Positions 23,924 to 30,648 of a stretch of DNA of 35,173 nucleotides are shown in pieces. A program made the translations under genes and the position numbers. The stretch is taken from contig JAQWOT010000332.1 in the NCBI GenBank assembly GCA_029245725.1, forward strand, positions 1 through 35,173, in the 5' to 3' direction. Under the pieces are notes generated by a model. That model was not told where the DNA came from, did not search any database, and saw only the letters and a list, made by a program, of their open reading frames with translations. Each line of letters opens with the position of its first letter. Position 1 is the first letter of the stretch. The stretch comes from SAR324 cluster bacterium. GTDB taxonomy: Bacteria > SAR324 > NAC60-12.

Positions 23924-24367
23924 ATGATTGACAAAAACTTGATTGGCTATTCCTTTGAGCCTGTTCAGCTTGCCGTCGAGGCTGGACGACTAAAGTTTGT
24001 GGCTAAAGCGCTGGGCCTAACAGATCCAGTTTACAGTGATGCTGATGCAGCCTGCGCTGAGGGTTATTCAGATCTGCTCGCTCCACCGACTTTCCCATTT
24101 ATGCTGGAGTCGGATGCTTTGGATTTAGAGGCGCTTTGTGAATTTTTTGGGCAGAACGTAAAGCACTTGCTGCATGCAGAGCAAAAGTTTACCTATCACC
24201 AGCTGATCTGTGCAGGTGATCAGATTACATTCGTCAAAACCATCCGGGAAATTTTCGATAAGAAAAATGAACAACTGGAGTTTGTTGTTTCAGATAACAC
24301 GCTGACCAATCAGAATGATATCCTTTGTGTTGAGAGTCAGACTACCTACGTCTTCAGAAATGCTTAG
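23924..24367 (+). CDS. MaoC-like N-terminal (FAS1-type dehydratase) hot-dog protein, noncatalytic partner
   Basis: 147 residues. MIDKNLIGYSFEPVQLAVEAGRLKFVAKALG and APPTFPFMLE are the conserved blocks of the MaoC_dehydrat_N family, a hot-dog fold that binds the acyl-CoA. The D-x-N-P-x-H catalytic motif of R-specific hydratases is absent, as in structural subunits of HadAB- or ChsH1/ChsH2-like heterodimers. It stands 14 bp before the catalytic MaoC gene, so the two should form a split, two-chain hydratase of the cytoplasm. In this operon it would hydrate the enoyl-CoA made by the kinase/dehydrogenase pair. Start 23924 fits the usual MID N-terminus. Confidence 0.85.
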   Translation: MIDKNLIGYSFEPVQLAVEAGRLKFVAKALGLTDPVYSDADAACAEGYSDLLAPPTFPFMLESDALDLEALCEFFGQNVKHLLHAEQKFTYHQLICAGDQITFVKTIREIFDKKNEQLEFVVSDNTLTNQNDILCVESQTTYVFRNA

Positions 24368-24381
24368 AGAGTTTTGAGAAT

Positions 24382-24792
24382 ATGCCCAAAGCTGCAGATT
24401 GGAACATTGGAGACGAACTTCCTGTGATGACAACTGAGCCACTCACAAGGCATGCTCTCGCCTTGTACTGCGGCGCTTCAGGAGATCACAATCCAATTCA
24501 TGTTGATTTTGATTACGCGAAAGAGGCAGGGCTGGATGATGTGATTGCGCATGGGATGCTCTCGATGGGTTACCTTGGCAAGATGTTAACTAATTGGATT
24601 TCACAAAAGCAGATACGCAGCTATCAGGCCCGCTTTACTGCAATGATGCACATTGGGGAGGGTATTTGCTGTTCAGGTCGAATTACAAATAAATGGGAAG
24701 AAGACGGGAGGTGGTTGGCGAGGATTGAACTGTTTGCAGATACCCCGCAAGCCCAAACAATCATTGGAGAAGCAGAGGTTCTTTTGGATTAA
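24382..24792 (+). CDS. MaoC-family enoyl-CoA hydratase, catalytic subunit
   Basis: 136 residues, single hot-dog domain. The hydratase-2 motif SGD35-HNPIH40-VDFDYA gives the catalytic Asp and His of R-specific enoyl-CoA hydratases, and VIAHGMLSMGYLG is the following conserved helix. It adds water to trans-2-enoyl-CoA to give R-3-hydroxyacyl-CoA. Paired with the noncatalytic MaoC-like protein 14 bp upstream, and last in the run of genes starting at the SDR. It converges with the DUF6279 lipoprotein gene, 29 bp apart. Confidence 0.9.
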   Translation: MPKAADWNIGDELPVMTTEPLTRHALALYCGASGDHNPIHVDFDYAKEAGLDDVIAHGMLSMGYLGKMLTNWISQKQIRSYQARFTAMMHIGEGICCSGRITNKWEEDGRWLARIELFADTPQAQTIIGEAEVLLD

Positions 24793-24821
24793 AACCGAGC
24801 ACTTATTAAACAGCTGCTGGT

Positions 24822-25667
24822 TTAGTTTTCAGCAATAAGTTTTTCTATTTCAACAGTATATTCCTCTAGTTTTGCCAGCGCGTGTTCTCGCTGCAGAGCA
24901 GTGAGTATTTGATCAATCCCTAGTATTCTGGCTTCATACCGGCTACGCCAATCATTTTGCTGATCGTTTTCTTGAAGCTGACGTTGCCAGCCTATCAGCC
25001 ATTGCTGTGCCTGTTCTTGATTTGGTTGTTGATTCAGAAAATTGAAAAACTCTGCTTGTGACTTCTCTCGGCGTTTCAAGCGAGATTTCGTTTCATCAAC
25101 TTCGGGTCGGGATTTTTGCCAGATGCCCTCCAAAGCCAGAAGTTGTTCCGGTGACCAATCACCGAACCATTCCTCGAGACTCTCCTGCCTGCGCTCACGG
25201 CGCTTCTCTCCTCTTTGTGCGTTCGGTTCATCTAAATGTTCTGCTATTTCCTCGTTCTCTTCTTGGAACTCACTCCGCAATTCCTCCACTTGTTCCGGAT
25301 CCAAATCAGCCAGTAATTTAGCGGCATCCGGTCGCAATCGGTCCAAGATTCGCTTCCAACCAAGCTCAACCTTTTCAAGCCCTTCCCTCCATTCTTTTCG
25401 AGTCAATCCATCCCGAGCTTTTATCTGGATGTCTCTAAGAAAGTCAACATAATGGGGCAACTCTTCTTTGCGGTGCCAAGCAATGTGTTCAGCTAATTGC
25501 ACATTCAGCCATCTGTCTTGCTCACTTGTAAGGTCGAGGTAAGAATCTAGCCTCCAGCGTGTTAGCCAGTTTAGGTTGTTGTAACCTAGATAAAGCGTGT
25601 TACAGCTTCCCAGTAAGAGCAGAAGCCCTACCGGCCAAGCTACTCTAACTATTTTTAACAGAATCAT
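24822..25667 (-). CDS. DUF6279-family outer-membrane/periplasmic lipoprotein
   Basis: 281 residues. Signal sequence ends in a lipobox LGSC (19-22), so C22 should be lipidated. CNTLYLGYNNLNWLTRWRLDSYLDLTSEQDRWL is the hallmark start of the DUF6279 family. The rest is highly charged and helical, rich in Glu, Arg and Gln, with probable coiled coil from about 100 to 260. Function is unknown. Residues after Cys are N and T, with no Asp at +2, so sorting to the outer membrane is expected. Monocistronic, convergent with the MaoC gene. No strong RBS upstream of ATG 25667. Confidence 0.85.
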   Translation of the reverse strand: MILLKIVRVAWPVGLLLLLGSCNTLYLGYNNLNWLTRWRLDSYLDLTSEQDRWLNVQLAEHIAWHRKEELPHYVDFLRDIQIKARDGLTRKEWREGLEKVELGWKRILDRLRPDAAKLLADLDPEQVEELRSEFQEENEEIAEHLDEPNAQRGEKRRERRQESLEEWFGDWSPEQLLALEGIWQKSRPEVDETKSRLKRREKSQAEFFNFLNQQPNQEQAQQWLIGWQRQLQENDQQNDWRSRYEARILGIDQILTALQREHALAKLEEYTVEIEKLIAEN

Positions 25668-25911
25668 ACTTTTTCAGTCATTTTGAAATATGCAGGTAAT
25701 TCGAGAATTATTTTCAGTTTACCAGACTGTGCGTTCATTTGAATACCAGAGAAATCATAGGTCAATTTTAGAAAAGATTGCAATGGGTTGACTACATAGT
25801 GAGGTTTTCAAGTTGGAGGGGCTAGGAAAGATTAGAGCATATTCTGTCATAATAATTTTTATTTGAAAATTTTTATAAAAATCATTAAAAAGGTATTTTA
25901 TGTTCTTTCTT

Positions 25912-25943
25912 GAGGAAGTGAGATGATGATCCCTCACTTCCTC
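25912..25943 (+). promoter_or_regulatory. 11-bp hairpin at the start of the second hemerythrin
   Basis: GAGGAAGTGAG (25912-25922) and CTCACTTCCTC (25933-25943) are perfectly complementary with a 10-nt loop ATGATGATCC. The next bases are the SD GGAGG (25944-25948) and ATG 25953. The left arm can act as an SD for an ATG in the loop (25923), so the hairpin spans two alternative starts. On RNA it could control access to the ribosome site; it may also be a remnant if the gene is dead. Confidence 0.6.
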
Positions 25944-25952
25944 GGAGGTCCC

Positions 25953-26354
25953 ATGTCAGTTCAATTAAATCAAACTGCGCTCTGGCAAAATCTATGGGTA
26001 GTCAATCAGCTTCAAAAGGAGGAAATCGAGATCCTTGAGAAATTCATTGAGGTGTTGCCTTCTTCAGAAGATGAAGTCATTGATGAGTGGCTGGATCGTC
26101 TTGAAAGACACACCAAGCATCGATTTACAGTTGAAGAAGAACGTATGATCAGTTCGGGATACCCCTTTCTATCTGAACATCGGAGAGAACATACTTTGGC
26201 AATGGATTGAATACGAAAAGCCAGGGATGATTGGGAGAAGGATCGGAATGTTTTGACGCTTTGGAGCTTTCTAGAGCAAGATTATTTCGACTGGTTCATG
26301 CAATATCTGATGGACTATGATTTTTCTTCTGAAAATCACGAAAAGTGTAACTGA
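25953..26354 (+). pseudogene. Degenerate hemerythrin-like gene with in-frame TGA
   Basis: Reading from ATG 25953 (SD GGAGG), the first 85 residues align without gaps to the hemerythrin at 13610 (EEIEILEKFIEVLPSSEDEVIDEWLDRLER; YPFLSEHRREH). Codon 86 (26208-26210) is TGA, where the paralogue has Ala. The same frame then continues for 47 codons (IRKARDDWEKDRNVLTLWSFLEQDYFDWF...) to TGA 26352-26354, still aligned and without a gap. Other losses: H21 is Gln, H57 is Arg and H118 is Tyr, so only H76, H80, E61 and D123 of the seven iron ligands remain. It cannot bind a di-iron centre normally. TGA is an ordinary stop elsewhere in the window, so code change is excluded; a nonsense mutation such as CGA to TGA, or a sequencing error, explains it best. 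Confidence 0.75.
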
Positions 26355-26385
26355 AAACCACGGCACAAGGTTCAACTATGACCTG

Positions 26386-26412
26386 AGTTGATTGAAGCTT
26401 GATCAATCAACT
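26386..26412. repeat. 10-bp perfect hairpin downstream of the hemerythrin pseudogene
   Basis: AGTTGATTGA (26386-26395) and TCAATCAACT (26403-26412) are exact inverted repeats with a 7-nt loop AGCTTGA, 31 bp past the final stop. No T-tract follows, so it is not a standard terminator. It could be a transcript end structure or a protein-binding palindrome upstream of the FGE-like gene at 26545. Confidence 0.4.
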
Positions 26413-26544
26413 GTCTGATGCAGAGAGATCGTTGATCCCAAGGAATTCAGGGTTGATGATCTTATCCTCACTAGCCTACCTTAGTAACGCTCCCTTTCTT
26501 GTACGACAAACGATAACCCAACTCTGAGCTAACCAAATCTTTTC

Positions 26545-27294
26545 ATGAATTTGATGTGCAGAAAGCCAAGTATCACCCTAATGATTTGTCTTTTTTTTTC
26601 AATTGTTTCAACTGCATCTGGACAAGGTAAGGACATGCAGAAGTTCAATGATTTCCAGATGGATCGGACTGAAGTAACGATTGGAGATTTTCGAAAATTT
26701 GTCGAAGCAACAAAGTTTCGTTCCCGAGCTGAGGTAGAGGGTGGTGGTTTTGAGTATGGTGCTGGATGGGAGCGTAGGCCTGGTTGGACTTGGCAGAGAC
26801 CACATGGAGTTGAAGCGAATGATCAAGAACCTGCAGTGCATCTGAATTATGCAGAAGCCCAAGCATACTGTGAGTGGGTTGGTAAGCGTTTACCAACTGA
26901 TGAAGAATGGGCTAGTATGGCTTATCATGAGCAAAGAAGAAACCCACCTGCTGCTTTTGAATTCGGAAAAATCTATGACTATCCCACTGGAGATGATCCA
27001 ACTGGTGCAAATTGTCTGGCAGAGTGTGGCCCATCGCTCTCAGTGGATCACGGTATAAACTTGCGTCGTGGGACGGGTCATACTTTGGCTGGAAACAGCA
27101 AGGCTGGGGTAAACGGGCTTTATGAAATGGGAGCCAACGTCTGGGAATGGATTCAAGGGGAAGGGGTGCAAGCTCGCACAAGAGGAGGCTCTTGGTGGTA
27201 TGGAGCCCGACCAATGCACCGGGAACACTCCGCATACAAACCAAAAGATTTTTATGCGATTTATATTGGTTTTAGATGTGCCTCAGATCTCTGA
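26545..27294 (+). CDS. Secreted FGE-sulfatase-fold (SUMF1-like) protein without catalytic cysteines
   Basis: 249 residues with a signal peptide (LMICLFFSIVSTASG, cleavage near 26). The rest is a formylglycine-generating-enzyme fold: FQMDRTEVTIGDFRKFVEA, the central HLNYAEAQAYCEWVGKRLPTDEEWASMAY, MGANVWEW, RGGSWWYGARPMHREHSAYKPK, and the end IGFRCASDL. In true FGE a Cys-x4-Cys pair follows the RGGS block; here it reads WWYGARPMHREHSA with no Cys, so the copper-dependent oxidase chemistry should be absent. Such FGE-fold proteins often bind ligands or serve as lipoprotein or peptidase accessory factors. Periplasmic or secreted. It therefore cannot be assumed to mature the two sulfatases here. 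No strong RBS before ATG 26545. Confidence 0.85.
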   Translation: MNLMCRKPSITLMICLFFSIVSTASGQGKDMQKFNDFQMDRTEVTIGDFRKFVEATKFRSRAEVEGGGFEYGAGWERRPGWTWQRPHGVEANDQEPAVHLNYAEAQAYCEWVGKRLPTDEEWASMAYHEQRRNPPAAFEFGKIYDYPTGDDPTGANCLAECGPSLSVDHGINLRRGTGHTLAGNSKAGVNGLYEMGANVWEWIQGEGVQARTRGGSWWYGARPMHREHSAYKPKDFYAIYIGFRCASDL

Positions 27295-27308
27295 ATTTCA
27301 AAAAATCT

Positions 27309-27785
27309 TCATTTTCTGAAATTACGACCAGAAATTCCCACCACAGATTCTCTTTCTCTCAGTTTCCTGGCTTTCTGGATCACTTCGACAGTTTTTGACC
27401 ATAAGCCAAGATCTTCCAGTTTGTTGAAAGAAATCCACTCAGCGTGTTGAGCGTCATCTGAACCTAGCGGAGTTCCTGATGCCCAATTTGCCCAGTAATC
27501 GATCAGGGTATAGTGGAAGCGAACTTGTTGATTGTCATCTCGGATGATTGAGTCCACAACTTCTAGAAATTGGGGCTGCTGAATTTGTACGCCAGTTTCT
27601 TCCAACACTTCCCTGCTGGCTGTCTCCTCAACTGTTTCTCCAATGGACTGAGCACCTCCTGGAAGACTCCACTCTCCCAATCTCGGGGGCCGGCCTCGGC
27701 GGATCAGTAGCACATCTTCATCTTTCAAAACCACGACTCCTACTCCCACAAAAGGGCGTGATGGATACTCTCTGGATTCAGGCAT
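27309..27785 (-). CDS. Nudix hydrolase
   Basis: 158 residues. A complete Nudix box G-x5-E-x7-R-E-U-x-E-E-x-G-U lies at 44-66 (G44, E50, R58-E59, E62-E63, G65), preceded by GRPPRLGEWSLPGG. It hydrolyses a nucleoside diphosphate linked to another group, needing Mg2+ or Mn2+; the substrate cannot be told (ADP-ribose-type or house-cleaning nucleotides are possible). Cytoplasmic, single domain. It follows the TSUP transporter by 20 bp on the minus strand and is probably co-transcribed with it. Confidence 0.92.
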   Translation of the reverse strand: MPESREYPSRPFVGVGVVVLKDEDVLLIRRGRPPRLGEWSLPGGAQSIGETVEETASREVLEETGVQIQQPQFLEVVDSIIRDDNQQVRFHYTLIDYWANWASGTPLGSDDAQHAEWISFNKLEDLGLWSKTVEVIQKARKLRERESVVGISGRNFRK

Positions 27786-27805
27786 TATTTAACTTTCTCA
27801 AGGGA

Positions 27806-28594
27806 TTACTCGCTGACTGATAGGGTGAGAACCCCCAATTCATTCAAAGCATTCGTGATGATGTAAGTCCCGAGAATCATAAGGAAACTTAGAAAATTTT
27901 TTCGGAAAAGCCCTTCTGAGATATGGCGACGAATTTGTTGGCCAATCGCCATTCCGCAAACTGTTCCAAACAATGCGCCAATAGATAAGAGTAACTGTTT
28001 TTCGTAGAGAATTCCCATGCGGTACAGTGCTATTGCCAGAAAAACAGTCACGATATTGAGAACAATTCCTAACGCTTGTACCAATTCGTCCCTAGTCAAT
28101 TTTAAACCGTAGAGGTAGAAGACGCTGGGAACAGAAAAAATACCAGTCATACCCAGCATTAAACCTCCGACAATGCCCACTAAAATTCCCCAGTAATTTT
28201 CTTGACCTTCAGGGACTTGGAGATCGATTCCACTTAAACTCAAAACACCAAAAATAATCAGTAAACTGCCTAGAATTACTGAAAACCAGGGCACTTCAAA
28301 TTTATCAAGAAAATAAGTCCCGATCCAGACTCCTGGAGGCACCATAATAATCAACCCCCATAATTTCCTGCTAAGCTTTATAAAATTTCCACCTTTGCCT
28401 CCTTGCCAGACATTTGTCAAAAAACTTGGAAGGAGTGTAATAACGACTGCGCTTGGAACAGGTTGAAAAAGACTCATCAAGGAGAGTGTGATCATCGGAA
28501 CACCTAAACCAATTAGGCCCTTGATGATACCAGCAAATAAAAAAATCAGTACGATTTCAATCTGAAAAATTGATCCCAAGTCTGTAGTCCCCAT
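27806..28594 (-). CDS. TSUP family (TauE/SafE) anion permease
   Basis: 262 residues with about eight hydrophobic helices in two pseudo-repeats, the usual TSUP size. FLFAGIIKGLIGLGVPMITLSLMSLF near the start, with GLIGLGVP and IKG, and VGIVGGLMLGMTGIFSVPSVFYL in the second half, with the GMTG-x-F-S/G-x-P signature, are typical. Members export or import sulfite, sulfoacetate or other organosulfur anions. Given two sulfatases in the window, handling of a sulfur anion is attractive, but this operon is 15 kb away from them. The divergent IclR gene starts 222 bp away. Confidence 0.9.
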   Translation of the reverse strand: MGTTDLGSIFQIEIVLIFLFAGIIKGLIGLGVPMITLSLMSLFQPVPSAVVITLLPSFLTNVWQGGKGGNFIKLSRKLWGLIIMVPPGVWIGTYFLDKFEVPWFSVILGSLLIIFGVLSLSGIDLQVPEGQENYWGILVGIVGGLMLGMTGIFSVPSVFYLYGLKLTRDELVQALGIVLNIVTVFLAIALYRMGILYEKQLLLSIGALFGTVCGMAIGQQIRRHISEGLFRKNFLSFLMILGTYIITNALNELGVLTLSVSE

Positions 28595-28658
28595 TTATTT
28601 TATCAAAAGATTGTTGGTGAGGATTTTTGGAAAACCCCAATATATCTCAGCAAAATAG

Positions 28659-28673
28659 CTTTCAGTTTGAAAG
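28659..28673. repeat. 6-bp inverted repeat in the TSUP / IclR divergent region
   Basis: CTTTCA-gtt-TGAAAG, perfect 6-bp arms with 3-bp spacer, 65 bp before the TSUP start. A possible operator of the same 6-3-6 form as the palindrome at 28802-28816, though the sequences differ. Confidence 0.3.
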
Positions 28674-28750
28674 TGCTGATCTGCACTATCAAATCGAACT
28701 CTGACCAATTTTCAGACCAAAAGAATTCAATATTTTGTAGGACAAAAAAC

Positions 28751-28778
28751 TTGACATGATTTAAGTTAAAAATATTAT
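28751..28778 (+). promoter_or_regulatory. Sigma70-type promoter of the IclR-DapA operon
   Basis: TTGACA (28751-28756), a 16-bp spacer and TATTAT (28773-28778) give a near-consensus promoter. Transcription would start about 28785, some 30 bases before the TTG start of the IclR gene, and the operator-like palindrome 28802-28816 lies just downstream, a good arrangement for repression by roadblock or occlusion. Confidence 0.6.
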
Positions 28779-28801
28779 TTGCAAAAAAAAAACGAAAATT
28801 T

Positions 28802-28816
28802 TTTCGGTATCCGAAA
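28802..28816. promoter_or_regulatory. Operator-like palindrome abutting the IclR start
   Basis: TTTCGG-tat-CCGAAA is a perfect inverted repeat ending exactly where the TTG start codon (28817) begins. IclR-family proteins bind short palindromes of this size near their own genes. It occupies the position where an SD would be, so no SD is present. Probable autoregulatory site. Confidence 0.55.
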
Positions 28817-29602
28817 TTGGAAAAAAATAAAAATTTTATTTATGTACTTGAAAAAGCTCTGAAAGTATTAGAGCAGTTTTCTAGTATTAGGCCTAATTTA
28901 ACACTAACTGAGATTGAGCAAGAAACAGGTTATGGACCTGGTACAACACACCGCATTTTAAAGACACTAACCGAACTGGGCTATTTACGTTTTTCAGATC
29001 AGACTAGGCGATATAGTTTAACCTTTAAGATTTTAAATCTAGGTTTTTCGGCCATGAGTAGAATGGAAATTCGTGAGATAGTACGCCCTGAATTATTAAG
29101 CTTGGCTAAGACAACAAAACAAGTTGTTAGTTTTGGTATCTTAGACAATGTAGATGTTGTTTACATTGACCGAGTACAATCTAATGCTTTCAGACTAGGT
29201 GTTGATATAAGAATTGGAACCAGAATTCCCACATATTACACAGCGATTGGTAAAAGCATTTTAGCATTCCTCACACAAGAAAGATCACTTGATATTTTAA
29301 AAAAACAAGAACTGGTTGATCCTTACAGCAAGCAAAAAATTGAGTTGGAAAAAATCATCAAAGAGCTTCAAAAAATTAGAAAAAAAAGATGGTGCTACAC
29401 TGAGCCCGCACCTGCAATTCGAGTTTTGGCATCACCAATACTAGACCAAAGTAAAAATCCAGTTGGAGCAATAAGCATCGCAGGTCTTCAGTTAAATTCT
29501 ACGAAAGATTCATTCATTGATAATCATATAAACCATTTGCTAAATACAACGGCTCAGCTAGGGCCAGCACTTTCCATTCTTGGATCTTGTGAAAACAATT
29601 AA
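28817..29602 (+). CDS. IclR-family transcriptional regulator
   Basis: 261 residues from TTG 28817. Winged HTH about 10-70: LEKALKVLEQFSSIRPNLTLTEIEQETGYGPGTTHRILKTLTELGYL, the classic IclR pattern, followed by the wing RRYSLTFKI. Residues about 80-255 form the IclR effector domain (VVYIDRVQS, RIGTRIPTYYTAIGKSILAFL, GAISIAGL). The TTG is the only start that includes the full HTH; no ATG or GTG lies in frame upstream. It reads into the DapA-like gene 11 bp downstream and probably controls the following aldolase and ABC genes in response to a small acid. Codon use and composition are AT-richer than in region E. Confidence 0.9.
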   Translation: MEKNKNFIYVLEKALKVLEQFSSIRPNLTLTEIEQETGYGPGTTHRILKTLTELGYLRFSDQTRRYSLTFKILNLGFSAMSRMEIREIVRPELLSLAKTTKQVVSFGILDNVDVVYIDRVQSNAFRLGVDIRIGTRIPTYYTAIGKSILAFLTQERSLDILKKQELVDPYSKQKIELEKIIKELQKIRKKRWCYTEPAPAIRVLASPILDQSKNPVGAISIAGLQLNSTKDSFIDNHINHLLNTTAQLGPALSILGSCENN

Positions 29603-29613
29603 AGGAGTAATTT

Positions 29614-30534
29614 ATGAGATTTGGCTACAAGGGAATCTTGCCAGCAATGCAGTGCCCAATGAAAGAGAATTTTGAAATTGACTATAAAGAACTTCAGAGA
29701 TTTGCAAATTGGCTCATAAGTTTTGAGGGAGTAAATGGTCTGGTGACAAATGGTCATACAGGAGAAATTTTTTCATTATCACCAAAAGAAAGGGCAGAAG
29801 TAACGAAAGCGGTTGTTGAAGCTGTGGATGGAAAAGTGCCGGTGGTTTCCGGAATTGCTGTGGAAGGTATTCAGGAGGGAATTGAACAAGCTGGAATGCT
29901 AAAAGAGGCTGGGGCAGATGGTTTGTTAGTGATGCCTTTTCATCATTGGCTGAGATTTGGTTTTTCTGATGATCATGCAATTGAGTATTTTTCAGAACTT
30001 GGAGAAACAAGTGGTTTAAATTTAGTTGCCCATATTTATCCAGCTTGGACAAAAGCAAATTATAGTTCTGGTTTATTGGGAGAACTTTCAAAACTCGAGT
30101 GGGTAACTACAATTAAATTAGGCACTCGGGAAATGTCACAATATGCAAGAGATATTAAAGCCATTAGAGAAAATGGGGAAGGAGTTACAATTCTAACCTG
30201 TCATGATGAATATTTACTTGCATCTATGGTTCAGGGTGTTGATGGTGCTTTAGTAGGTTTTGCTTCATTTATACCAGATAAAATAACCAAACTTTATGAA
30301 TGCGTAAAAGTGGGTGATTTAAAGGGCGCACAAGAAATTCAGGAATGGATTCTTCCTCTAAAAGAGGCAGTTTATGCCAGTGGAGAGCCCTCAGGAGAGG
30401 CACATGCAAGAATGAAAACCGCGATGTTCTTGTCTGGTAGATTAAAATGCGATGCAGTCAGAAAGCCAATTAAAAAACCAGAAGGAGCAGCGTATCAGAA
30501 AATTCAATCTGCTGTAAGTAGAGCAGGTTTTTAA
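29614..30534 (+). CDS. Dihydrodipicolinate synthase (DapA/NAL) family aldolase
   Basis: 306 residues, TIM barrel, with a strong AAAGGAG RBS. The Schiff-base lysine is K168 in TTIKLGTRE; the Tyr of the proton relay is Y142 (AHIYPAW); the carboxylate-binding motif is T49-G-E51 (NGHTGEIFSLS). The family condenses or cleaves 2-oxo acids: dihydrodipicolinate synthase, N-acetylneuraminate lyase, 2-keto-3-deoxygluconate aldolase and 5-keto-4-deoxyglucarate dehydratase. As it lies in an operon with an IclR regulator and before a Dpp-type transporter and a pectin-lyase-like gene, a catabolic 2-keto-3-deoxy-acid aldolase is more likely than lysine synthesis. Composition is AT-rich like the IclR gene. 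Confidence 0.88.
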   Translation: MRFGYKGILPAMQCPMKENFEIDYKELQRFANWLISFEGVNGLVTNGHTGEIFSLSPKERAEVTKAVVEAVDGKVPVVSGIAVEGIQEGIEQAGMLKEAGADGLLVMPFHHWLRFGFSDDHAIEYFSELGETSGLNLVAHIYPAWTKANYSSGLLGELSKLEWVTTIKLGTREMSQYARDIKAIRENGEGVTILTCHDEYLLASMVQGVDGALVGFASFIPDKITKLYECVKVGDLKGAQEIQEWILPLKEAVYASGEPSGEAHARMKTAMFLSGRLKCDAVRKPIKKPEGAAYQKIQSAVSRAGF

Positions 30535-30648
30535 TGGAGAAAATAATGAGATCAAAACAAGTTATCAGACCACCATAGAACCACTAGATATTTGGTAGAT
30601 AGTAAGGCCTAACAGGATCTTTAAAAAGTTGATTTAGAATGAGGAAAT

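Noticed and set aside
26208-26210. TGA as selenocysteine or tryptophan codon in the second hemerythrin
   Set aside because: TGA is a normal stop for several other genes here (for example at 3910-3912 and 22790-22792), no SECIS-like stem follows directly, and the paralogue has Ala at this position.
26545-27294. Active formylglycine-generating enzyme for the two sulfatases
   Set aside because: The catalytic cysteine pair is missing and the protein is exported, while the sulfatases are cytoplasmic.
29614-30534. Lysine-biosynthesis dapA
   Set aside because: Family residues are present, but the operon context (IclR, transporter, lyase-like gene) and the altered TGE and Tyr surroundings suggest a catabolic aldolase.
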